Assembly: GCA_963800215.1 (NCBI GenBank)
Contig: CAWCZY010000006.1
Span: 1-64,000, forward strand
Origin: JAJPKK01 sp963800215
GTDB taxonomy: Bacteria > Pseudomonadota > Alphaproteobacteria > Rhizobiales > Xanthobacteraceae
Direction of reading: 5' to 3'
DNA length: 64,000 nt
The notes beneath the pieces are model-generated. The model had not been told where the DNA came from, ran no database searches, and saw nothing but the letters and a program-made list of their open reading frames with translations. Made by a program: the position numbers and the translations under genes. Positions 23,645 through 32,083 of this stretch are shown here, in pieces. Within the stretch, counting starts at the first letter, position 1; each line of letters starts with the position of its first letter.

Positions 23645-23760
23645 TATTTCGACATTTGCGGGGTGGGTTGAGTCCTTGCAAAACCCATCAGGGGCCGTGT
23701 CGATAAGCAGACGACGGGTATCGCTACGCTCCACCCATCCTGCGAACTGCGAACAATCCG
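23645..23760 (-). repeat. Intergenic repeat with the GWVERSDT...STHP pseudo-coding signature
   Basis: Translated on the minus strand this spacer reads FAGWVERSDTRR and later GFCKDSTHPANVEI, the tell-tale of a dispersed alphaproteobacterial intergenic repeat that yields spurious peptides. It has no start or ribosome site and lies within the 273-bp divergent spacer between the Bug gene and the flavin oxidoreductase. Confidence 0.55.
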
Positions 23761-23906
23761 AGCATGGCGAAGTGTTGCACGGAACACAATCGCCCCCCAT
23801 CTGTAGGAGCCGATGCCCGCTTGCGGCATTCTGCCCACCGTCTGCCCACCGTCGTCCCCGCGGTTTCATTCGTCCCCGAAGACCGCCTACCGTGGATCAT
23901 CTGCTC

Positions 23907-25009
23907 ATGGCAACGTCGCTGTTCTCCCCGATCAAGCTTGCCGGCGTCGAGTTGGACAATCGAATCGTCATCTCGCCGATGTGCCAATACAGCGCCGATG
24001 ACGGCTGCGCGAGCGACTGGCACATCGCCCATCTCGGCATGCTCGCCAATTCCGGCGCCGGCCTGCTGATCGTCGAGGCGACCCACGTGGAGCGCCATGG
24101 CCGCATCACCCATGGATGCCTCGGACTGTATTCCGACGATTGCGAGGCGTCGCTCAAGCACGTCATCGATATCGGCCGGCGCTACGGCACCGCCAAATTC
24201 GGCATCCAGCTCGCCCATGCCGGCCGCAAGGCATCGTCGCAGCGGCCGTGGGAGGGCGGCGGCGCCTTGAAGCCGGGCGAGGACCCCTGGGAGACGATCG
24301 CGCCATCGGCGCTGCCGTTCGGGCCGGGCTGGCACGTGCCGCGGGAAATGACCGCGGCGGACATCGAGCGGGTGCGCGAGGCCTTCGTCGCCGCCGCGGC
24401 GCGCGCGGTGCGCATCGGCTTCGATGCCATCGAGCTGCATGGCGCGCACGGCTATCTCATCCACAGCTTCATGTCGCCGTTATCGAACCGGCGCACCGAT
24501 CAATATGGCGGCTCGCAGGAGAACCGCATGCGGTTTCCGCTCGAAGTCGCCCGCGCCGTGCGCACGGTGGTGCCGCGCCGGCATCGCGCTCGGCGCCCGC
24601 ATCACCGGCAGCGACTGGCTCGATGGCGGCCTCACGCCGGCCGACGCGGTCGGCTGCGCCAAGGCGCTCAAGGAGCTGGGCTTCGACTATGTGGACGTAT
24701 CGTCCGGCGGCATTTCCGCGGAGGCTCGCACTCCGACGACGCCCGGCTACAATGTCCCGATCGCCGAGCGAGGTGCGGCGCACGACCGGCATCGCCACCC
24801 GCACCGTCGGGCTCATCGTCACCCCGAAACAGGCGGACGCGATCGTCGCGGAGGGCAAGGCCGACATGGTCGCGCTCGCCCGCGCGGTGCTCGATAATCC
24901 GCATTGGGGCTGGTATGCCGCGCGCACTCTCGGGGCCGAGGTGAAGCGGCCGCGGCAATATCTGCGCGCCAGCTCGACGCTGTGGCCCGGCGCCGCCATG
25001 CGCGATTAG
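23907..25009 (+). CDS. NADH:flavin oxidoreductase, Old Yellow Enzyme family (YqjM-like), two frameshifts
   Basis: FMN-dependent ene-reductase. From ATG 23907: SLFSPIKLAGVELDNRIVIS, PMCQYSADDGCASDWHIAHL (YqjM-type Cys and active-site region), QLAHAGRKASSQRPWEGG, FDAIELHGAHGYLIHSFMSP, NRRTDQYGGSQENRMRF, then in shifted frames GARITGSDWLDGGLTPADAV, GFDYVDVSSGGISAEA and ADMVALARAVLDNPHWGWYA. Indels near 24577 and 24775 are the only breaks. About 367 residues, the family norm. Probable role is reduction of an activated double bond in a xenobiotic or aromatic degradation product. Confidence 0.92.
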
Positions 25010-25179
25010 GAGCGCGGGGCTTTCGACACGGGGTTTTCGACACCGTTGTCCGCCGGCGCGAAAACGGGCAGTGTCGCCGGCGGCATGATCCCGGAGGAGC
25101 CGCAGCCTTTTCGTGCGAGGCCGTGCCCGAGGCAGCTCTCGCGGCGATTCCGGGTCGGGGCCGATCGCGTGTTACCCAC

Positions 25180-27608
25180 ATGACCAAAGCACCGACACAG
25201 CGCCGCCGCCCGGACGGCTTCGTCGTCGCGACATTCAACCAGGCTCTTGCGGCTCATCGCGCCGGCGATCTCGCCCGGGCGGAATCGCTGTACCGGCTGG
25301 TGCTCGCCAGCGATGCGAAGCAGTTCGACGCGATGCACATGCTGGGCGTCGTCGCCGGACAGCGCGGCGACTATCGGGAAGGCGTGCGCCGCATACGGAC
25401 GCACTGAAAATCAGGCCGAATGTCCCGGACGCCTACATCAATCTCGGCCGCATGCAGGCGGAGCTGAAGGATTACGCCGACGCCTGCGCGAGCTATCGCA
25501 AGGCGCTTTCGCTCAATCCCAACCTGCCGCTCGCCCACAACAATTTCAGCATCATTCTTCGCCGGCTCGGAAACTGCGAAGAGGCGCTGCTCCATGCCGA
25601 CAAGGCGATCGCGCTCGCGCCCAATTACCCCGAGGCCTGGAACAACCGCGGCAACGCGTTGTTCGACCTCGGCCGGCAGCGACGAGGCGTTGGAGAGCTA
25701 CGATCGCGCGCTCGCACTCGCTCCCCGGCTCGCCGAGGCGATGCTGGGCCGCGGCAATGCGTTGCTGGCGCTCGAGCGCTTCGAGGAGGCGCTTGCCAGC
25801 TTACGACAAGGCATTGTCCATGCGGCCCGACAATGCCGACTGCCATGCCGGGCGCGGCCTTGCGCTGCACGCGCTCTAGCGCTTCGACGGCGCGCTGGCG
25901 AGCCTCGACAGTGCGCTTGCGGTCGAGCCCGGCAACGGCGACGGCTGGTTCAGCCGCGCCAATGCGCTGCAGGAACTGCGGCGGCTTCGCCGAGGCCGTC
26001 GCAAGCTACGACAAGGTGCTGGCGATCAGGCCCGATTTCGCCGAAGCCTATTACGGCCGCGGCCGCGCGCTGCAGGCATTGAAACGGTTCGACGATGCGC
26101 TCGCCGATTTCGACGCCGCTTTGGCGATGAAGCCGTTTTTCGCCGATTGCCTCTACAGCTACGGCAATGCGCTGCGCGAACTCAACCGGCTGGAGGATGC
26201 CGTTGCGATGTTCGAGCGGCTGCTCGATTTCGCGCCCGACCACGATTTCCTCAAGGGCATGCTGCTGTACACGAAAATGTTCTGCGGCGACTGGGACCGG
26301 TTCGAGTTTCTCGCCGACGCGGTCAAATGGGACGTCGAGTCCGGGCAGAAAGTCGTCGAGCCGTTCGTCTATCAGGCGATTTCGACCTCCGCGCAGGACC
26401 TGCAGCGCTGCGCGGAAATCTTTGCTGCCGCCCGCTATCCGCGCGCGCGGACGCCGGCGTGGTCCGGCGAAAAATATGACCACGGCAGGATCCGCATCGG
26501 CTACGTGTCCGGCGAATTTCGCTACCAGGCGACGTCGATCCTGATCGCGGAGCTGTTCGAGCGCCACGACAAGGAGCGCTTCGCACTTTATGCATTCGAC
26601 AATGGCTGGGATGATGGCGGCCCCCTGCGTGCGCGCATAAACGACGCATGCGACGAGGTCATCGATATCGCCGGCCTCGGCGACGTCGCGGCGGCAGCCG
26701 CGATCAGGGAGCGAGAGATCGACATCCTGGTCGATCTCAACGGCTATTTCGGCATGGAGCGGACCGGCGTGTTCGCCTGCAAGCCGGCGCCCGTGCAAGT
26801 CAACTACCTCGGCTTTCCCGGCACCATGGGCGCGGATTACATGGACTACATCATTGCCGATGCCGTGGTGATACCGGCGCAGCAACGCGCCTTCTACACG
26901 GAAAAAGTCGTCCATCTCCCGGATGCCTACCAGGCCAGCGACACCCGACGCCGGTTCGCGGAGCGCGCGCCCGGCCGCGAGGAGTACGGGCTGCCGGACC
27001 GGGCCTTCGTGTTCTGCTGCTTCAACAATACCTACAAGATCGCGCCCGATATCTTCGACGTCTGGATGCGGCTGCTCGACCAAGTCGAAGGCAGCGTGTT
27101 GTGGCTGCTCCAGCACAATGAGGTGACGCCGCGCAATCTGCGCCGCGAAGCGGAACGGCGCGGCATCGCGGCGGAGCGGCTCGTGTTCGCCAAGGGCGTC
27201 CCCCTGGACGAGCACCTCGCACGCCACCGGCTGGCGGACCTGTTCCTCGACACCTTGCCTTACAACGCGCACACGACCGGCAACGACGCGCTGTGGGCCG
27301 GGCTTCCGCTCGTCACCTGTTGCGGGTCGACGTTCCCGGGACGGGTCGCTACGAGCCTGCTGCGCGCCGTCGGGCTTCCCGAGCTGGTCGCGGGGTCGCT
27401 CGCGGAATACGAAGCGCTGGCATTGAAGCTCGCCCGGGACCGCGAACTGCTGGCCTCGTTCAAGACCAGGCTCGCGCGCAACCGCGACACCTGCGCGCTG
27501 TTCGACGCGGAGCGCTTCGCGCGTCACATCGAGGCCGCTTATGCCGTCATGTGGGAACGCTCGCAGCGCGGCGAACCGCCGGAAAGCTTCGCGGTCGATC
27601 CCCTCTGA
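25180..27608 (+). CDS. TPR-repeat O-GlcNAc transferase-like (SPINDLY-type, GT41) protein, frameshifted in the repeat region
   Basis: About 809 residues when restored. The first half is a run of TPR units (NQALAAHRAGDLARAESLYR, DAYINLGRMQAELKDYADAC, FAEAYYGRGRALQALKRFDD and others). The second half, from about 26480, is a GT41 catalytic domain: RIRIGYVSGEFRYQATSILI, DILVDLNGYFGMERTGVF, QVNYLGFPGTMGADYMDYII, FCCFNNTYKIAPDIFDVW, FLDTLPYNAHTTGNDALWAG, PLVTCCGSTFPGRVATSLLR. Breaks near 25395, 25680, 25800 and 25975 and a TAG at 25877-25879 all lie in the TPR part, where repeats make sequence errors likely. It probably glycosylates cytoplasmic or surface proteins. It converges on an FkbM methyltransferase. 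Confidence 0.88.
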
Positions 27609-27650
27609 TACCGCGTCGGGCGAAGGCGGAGCGGCGTCCGGACCGTGCCG

Positions 27651-28490
27651 TCACGCCGCGGCGTTCCGCATGGCGAGTACCGCGGAAAGCGCTCGGTCCG
27701 CCGGACCTTCGGCTATCGTGGTCCTTCCAAACGGGACGAAATCGCGGAAAATCGGCTTGGTGTTGGGGCTCGATGCGAACACGAGGCCATCGAACGACGT
27801 GGTGTCGTTGTCGAAGTCGCTGGATACCTCGACCCGGTATCCGTGCCCTGCAAGCGTTTCGACGACTTGGTCGTGGAGCAACTGCGAGTGCGTGGATATG
27901 AACAGATAATCGATTTTCTTGTCCGCCAGGGTGGCGCAGGCGGCGTCCAGCATTTGAACTTCGAATCCCTGAATGTCCGCGTGCAGGATATCGAGGTGAG
28001 GAAGATTCCGTGTTGCAAAAAAGCGGTCGATCTCGAATTGCCCCTTCGCGACCATCGCGCCGATGAATTCGCCCGCGAAGCCGTTGCGCTCAAAATTGTT
28101 CTTGCCGGCCGCGAGATTCGCCGGATTCGGCTCGACCAGGATCTGCGTCGCGCGCGGTCGCGATTTTTTCAGCCACATCGAATAATGCGCCCAATACGCG
28201 CCGAGCTCGATCATCACCGGATCCTCGCGCAGGTTCCTGATGGCCTCCTGGAAGACATATTCTTCGAGCGGCTCGTGAACCCCGCGATTGATGATCAGTA
28301 TCTGGCTGAACGCGCCGTAATAGGCGGCGTCTCCCACCAGCGGGACCCGGTTGCCGTTGTGCAGGAACACGTCGTTGTCCTGGACGAATCCCGCCGCGGG
28401 AATCCGCTCGATGAGCAGGTTCACGGGATCGGAAATGATTTCCCTGAAGCGCCCGAGAAGGTCTCGTTCTGAAGCTTTCGCGGGTAGCAT
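27651..28490 (-). CDS. FkbM family methyltransferase
   Basis: 279 residues, intact. SAM-dependent methyltransferase of the FkbM type, often acting on sugars of glycans or glycoproteins. Motif I region: EDPVMIELGAYWAHYSMWL; next strand QILVEPNPANLAAGKNNFER with the SAM-ribose acidic residue; post-I region LDILHADIQGFEVQMLDAAC. ATG 28490 has GGAGGCGCC just upstream, while the earlier in-frame codons are not family-like. Its neighbours are a GT41-like glycosyltransferase and a GT2-like protein, suggesting a shared glycan modification role. Confidence 0.88.
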   Translation of the reverse strand: MLPAKASERDLLGRFREIISDPVNLLIERIPAAGFVQDNDVFLHNGNRVPLVGDAAYYGAFSQILIINRGVHEPLEEYVFQEAIRNLREDPVMIELGAYWAHYSMWLKKSRPRATQILVEPNPANLAAGKNNFERNGFAGEFIGAMVAKGQFEIDRFFATRNLPHLDILHADIQGFEVQMLDAACATLADKKIDYLFISTHSQLLHDQVVETLAGHGYRVEVSSDFDNDTTSFDGLVFASSPNTKPIFRDFVPFGRTTIAEGPADRALSAVLAMRNAAA

Positions 28491-28643
28491 GGCGCCTCCG
28501 TTACCTCGATGGGCCGTCCGCTCGAGGCGCGCTCGAGATCGAAAGCCGATGAGACCGGGCCTATCGCGTCGGGGCGGTCGCCGATAGCCCAGGGATTGAT
28601 AAAGTTTCACCGCCGGGCTCGTCAACGCTCATCGTCACGGCGC

Positions 28644-29318
28644 CTAGTCCGGCGAGCAGCCCTTGCGGAAGAACTCGACGAGCTTGTCCGGGCAGGTGTG
28701 GTGGATGGTGGGCTTGCCGGTCGCGCCGCGGCGGCCGGCGGAGGTCTTGAGAAAGCGGTACATCAGGCGATCGTCGTTGTAGTCGCGGGTTTCGCGGAAC
28801 AGGACCGCGCCCGCGGTGCCGAGCTCGCGGCGGAACACCAGGGTGTTGTTGTCGCACATTTCGTAGGGCACCCGGCGCCCGGGGTCGTCGCCGACGGACT
28901 CGAAGCGGTCGACGCCCAGCCGTTCCCCCGCCCGCGTCCAGATCGTGCGCAAAGTCGATGCCCAGCGTACTCCCTGCACCGCGTCGGCGAGCGCGGCGAT
29001 GTGGCCTTCGTCCCAGTGCACGTCGTCGTCGGCAAATGTCACCCAGGGCGTCATCGCGGTCATCAGGCCGACCGCCCGTAGCGGCGACCCCGGCGCATTT
29101 CCGTTGCGGCCCAACCCGGCGGGAAGCACGAGGCTCAGCCGGCGGGGCGAATTGTAGGACTCCGGCACTTTGGCGGCGGCATCGCGCACCTCGTCCCACA
29201 GCAGCAGATGAAACGTCGCGCCGCCCTGCGCCTGCCGGTCGATGCTCGCGATCAGGCGCTCCAGCGACGGTTTTCCGGTGGTCGGGGTGATGATGGTGAT
29301 GTCGAGCGGCGGCGGCAT
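28644..29318 (-). CDS. GT-A fold glycosyltransferase-like protein
   Basis: 224 residues. N-terminus DITIITPTTGKPSLERLIAS is a family-2 start; TPWVTFADDDVHWDEGHIAA contains the DxD-type metal site; DNNTLVFRRELGTAGAVLF and YNDDRLMYRFLKTSAGRRG follow. No membrane segment is visible, so it is cytoplasmic. The donor and acceptor are unknown. It starts 7 bp after the DUF3750 gene ends on the same strand and may be the last gene of the meaB-pcp-DUF3750 operon. Confidence 0.75.
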   Translation of the reverse strand: MPPPLDITIITPTTGKPSLERLIASIDRQAQGGATFHLLLWDEVRDAAAKVPESYNSPRRLSLVLPAGLGRNGNAPGSPLRAVGLMTAMTPWVTFADDDVHWDEGHIAALADAVQGVRWASTLRTIWTRAGERLGVDRFESVGDDPGRRVPYEMCDNNTLVFRRELGTAGAVLFRETRDYNDDRLMYRFLKTSAGRRGATGKPTIHHTCPDKLVEFFRKGCSPD

Positions 29319-29325
29319 CGATGGT

Positions 29326-30129
29326 TCAGTCGGTCTTGGGCGGCGCGCTCGCCGCCATCGACGGCGATTGGAGGTGGTCCAGGCCGATGCGGCCGAAGGC
29401 GGGGATCTTCACCGCCGGATGGCGCGTGTCCAGGCCGGCGACCAGGCTGAGAAAGTTCACCTCGATGCCCTCGACCCGGCCGATCTTCAATCCGAGGAGG
29501 CCGTAGAGGCTCAGTTCGACCCCGGTCCCGCTTTCGGTCAGGCCGAACACCGTGCCGTCGGCGCGATAATCCTTTCCGATCGCTTCCGGCGGCATCGCCA
29601 CTTCGAGTTCGGGCACAGTCCGCAGGATGGTGGCGACGAAGGTATTGCTGTTGGGCCCCGGCCACAGGCGGTAGTCGCCATCGCCGGCATAGGCGTAGTC
29701 CTTGATGGCGCGCTCGATCTTCGGGATGGCCGCCGCGGCCCGTTCGCCGCCGATATCCGCGATCATCTCCGGCCTGTTGCCGATCCAATAGGAGTCCGGC
29801 GGATAACCGTTGACCCGGAGCGGCCGGCCGAATCCTGTCACGTCGTAGCGGGTGTAGCTCTCGGCATCGGCGGGCTTGACCACGATCCAGGTGTGGACCG
29901 CGAAGATGCTGCGCCAGCCGCCGGTGCGGGCGGCGAAGACGTAGACGCGCGGTACCGGATCGCTGGCGGCGGCGGGCAGCATGCCGGCGCTCGACCACCG
30001 CGCCTCCCACCAATTGCGGGGACGCTCCTCGACCGACCACAGCAAGGCCTTCGCCGCCACCGGCAGCGCGAACACGATCAGCAAGGTCAGGCGGATGGTG
30101 CGGCGGAGGGATCGCATGGATTTCGCCAT
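29326..30129 (-). CDS. DUF3750 family protein, membrane-anchored
   Basis: 267 residues. A single hydrophobic N-terminal segment (IRLTLLIVFALPVAAKALLW) is followed by VYVFAARTGGWRSIFAVHTW, RYDVTGFGRPLRVNGYPPDS and GDYRLWPGPNSNTFVATILR, diagnostic for DUF3750 (a papain-like-fold candidate with conserved His and Asn but no proven activity). ATG 30129 shares its A with the pcp TGA (TGATG), so translation is coupled. Function unknown. Confidence 0.85.
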   Translation of the reverse strand: MAKSMRSLRRTIRLTLLIVFALPVAAKALLWSVEERPRNWWEARWSSAGMLPAAASDPVPRVYVFAARTGGWRSIFAVHTWIVVKPADAESYTRYDVTGFGRPLRVNGYPPDSYWIGNRPEMIADIGGERAAAAIPKIERAIKDYAYAGDGDYRLWPGPNSNTFVATILRTVPELEVAMPPEAIGKDYRADGTVFGLTESGTGVELSLYGLLGLKIGRVEGIEVNFLSLVAGLDTRHPAVKIPAFGRIGLDHLQSPSMAASAPPKTD

Positions 30130-30800
30130 CAGGACGGGGTTGCCGGCGCAACTGTGCCAGTGCGCCGCGCGCGTGCCAATGCCGTCATGGCGATCAGGAT
30201 CGCTTCGCCGGCGTGCACGAGTTCGGCGAGGTGAAATGGGCGGCGCCGTCTTGCCCTGGGCTGCGCCTCGAGGCGGATCGGCGGCACGTGAACGAAGGCG
30301 ACGAGAAGCGGACCGCCGGGCGTCCGTGCCGCTTCGAGGGCGCGCCAATAGATGTAATTGCACAGGTAGGTCCCGGCATTGCGCGAGCGCGCGGCGGGAA
30401 CGCCGGCCGACCGCGCGGCCCGCACCAGGCGCTCGACCGCGCGGGGGTTGCGCAGCGCCGCCACGCCCGGCGCGATCGCGGGCCGCGCGGGGCGAAAGCC
30501 GCCGGCATCGGGAAACAGCACCGACACCCGATTGCGCGCGAGTTCCTCGATGCGCAGGCGCCGGGCGCGCGTCGCGACGCCGAACAGCAGCACGATATCG
30601 GGCGTCTCGCGCGCGAGCAGGGCGGGCAGTTCGCGGTCGACGTCCGCGTAGCGTGTCGCGAATACGTGGGCGATGCGCCGGGTCCCCTCGAGCGCCGGGC
30701 GTCGGCGAAGCGCGAGGCGCGCCGCGACGAGCCCGCTCGGGTTGACCGGCGCTCCGGGAAAGCGGCCGAAGCCGGCAATCAGAATCCGCAGCCCGCTCAC
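30129..30800 (-). CDS. Pyrrolidone-carboxylate peptidase-like protein (peptidase C15)
   Basis: 223 residues. The fold start LRILIAGFGRFPGAPVNPSG is typical of pyroglutamyl peptidase I. The probable catalytic triad is Glu85 (RRLRIEELARN), Cys147 (NAGTYLCNYIYW) and His171 (VAFVHVPP). The GTG start at 30800 overlaps the meaB stop (GTGA). It removes N-terminal pyroglutamate in known relatives; the extended Arg-rich C-terminus is unusual. Coupled on both sides, so it is the middle gene of an operon. Confidence 0.85.
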   Translation of the reverse strand: MSGLRILIAGFGRFPGAPVNPSGLVAARLALRRRPALEGTRRIAHVFATRYADVDRELPALLARETPDIVLLFGVATRARRLRIEELARNRVSVLFPDAGGFRPARPAIAPGVAALRNPRAVERLVRAARSAGVPAARSRNAGTYLCNYIYWRALEAARTPGGPLLVAFVHVPPIRLEAQPRARRRRPFHLAELVHAGEAILIAMTALARARRTGTVAPATPS

Positions 30801-31762
30801 AAGCCCAGGGTCCCCACGATCTCGTCGACGGCGAGCGCCGGCGACAGGCGGCCCTCGGCCACCGCCCGCTCGATCTGCGGCAACTTCGCCTTGAGCTTGG
30901 GGTCGCAGGCGAGCCGGCCGCGCAGCCGCTCGTCGAACAGCGCCCACATCCACTTCACCTGCTGCCGGCGGCGCCGCGCGGCGAAGGCGCCGCTCGCCGT
31001 GAGCTTATCCCGATGCGCGACGATGTTGTCCCAGATGGCCGCCACGCCGTCGCCGGTGAGCGCCGAATAGGTCACGACCGGCGGCCGCCACTCCGCCACC
31101 AGCGGGGTCAGGATATGAAGCGCCGCACGGTATTCGCCGGCCGCAGCCTTGGCGCGCCTTATATTGTCGCCGTCCGCCTTGTTGACCGCGATCATGTCGG
31201 CGAGTTCGACCAGGCCTTTCTTGATGCCCTGCAATTCGTCGCCGGCGCCCGGCAGCATCAGGGCGAGGAAGAAATCGGTCATGTCGGCCACCGCGGTTTC
31301 CGACTGCCCGGTGCCGACCGTCTCGACCAGGATCACATCGAAGCCCGCGGCCTCGCACAGCAGCATGGTCTCGCGGGTCTTGGCGGCGACGCCGCCCAGC
31401 GTGCCGGCGGCGGGGGAGGGGCGGATGAAGGCCTTCGGGTCGGTGGCGAGCCGCGCCATCCGCGTCTTGTCGCCGAGGATCGATCCCCCGGTGCGTGCGG
31501 AGGAGGGATCGACCGCGAGCACGGCGACCTCATGCCCGCGCCCGGTGAGATAGGTGCCGAGCGCGTCGATGGTGGTCGACTTGCCGACCCCGGGGGCGCC
31601 AGTGATGCCGACGCGCATGGCCTTGCCGGTATCCGGGAGCAGATCCTGGACCAGCCGGCGGGCCTGCTGCTGATGGTCCGGCCGTTTGGACTCGATGAGC
31701 GTGATGGCACGCGCCAGCACCGCCCGCTCGCCGGCACGGATGCCGCTGGCGAAGCGGGCCAT
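30797..31762 (-). CDS. meaB: Methylmalonyl-CoA mutase-associated GTPase MeaB
   Basis: 321 residues. G3E-family chaperone GTPase that loads and protects the B12 cofactor of methylmalonyl-CoA mutase. Walker A MRVGITGAPGVGKSTTIDAL, switch regions AVLAVDPSSARTGGSILGDK and FDVILVETVGTGQSE, base-recognition motif IAVNKADGDN. It ends GTLGL. The mutase itself is not in the window. It is first in the coupled run meaB-pcp-DUF3750. Confidence 0.93.
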   Translation of the reverse strand: MARFASGIRAGERAVLARAITLIESKRPDHQQQARRLVQDLLPDTGKAMRVGITGAPGVGKSTTIDALGTYLTGRGHEVAVLAVDPSSARTGGSILGDKTRMARLATDPKAFIRPSPAAGTLGGVAAKTRETMLLCEAAGFDVILVETVGTGQSETAVADMTDFFLALMLPGAGDELQGIKKGLVELADMIAVNKADGDNIRRAKAAAGEYRAALHILTPLVAEWRPPVVTYSALTGDGVAAIWDNIVAHRDKLTASGAFAARRRRQQVKWMWALFDERLRGRLACDPKLKAKLPQIERAVAEGRLSPALAVDEIVGTLGL

Positions 31763-32083
31763 ATCGATGGCGGGGGGAATCGGCTGCGCTGCGTGGTCTC
31801 ATGGAGGTGTCTTAAACCACTGGCCCGCGGCTGTGACCCCCGTCAAGGCCGCCAGTCTCGGTCGCCCGGGCCCCGTAACCGGGCACGCCGCGGCGGCCAA
31901 GCGAACCGGATGTGGAAATCTGCGGGCGGAACTCTTTTTTTGCCGCGATTGCCTGATATATCGTGCATCAAGCTATTTTCGTAAATTAGACCAATGGGTT
32001 AGTCATAGTTAGCAAAGTATGAACTTTGTTCCCTAGTCGTGTTACTCATTCATAGCATGGGCGCCATCGGGGGCGCGGGGAGA
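31763..32083. promoter_or_regulatory. Divergent spacer with an AT-rich promoter-like stretch
   Basis: A 321-bp spacer between meaB and the SGNH hydrolase gene. The part at about 31930-32045 is strikingly AT-rich (TTTTTTTGCC, TGATATATCG, CGTAAATTAG, AGTTAGCAAAGTATGAAC) in a GC-rich genome, so it probably holds a promoter for the rightward gene. No gene, clear operator or RNA is seen. Confidence 0.4.
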
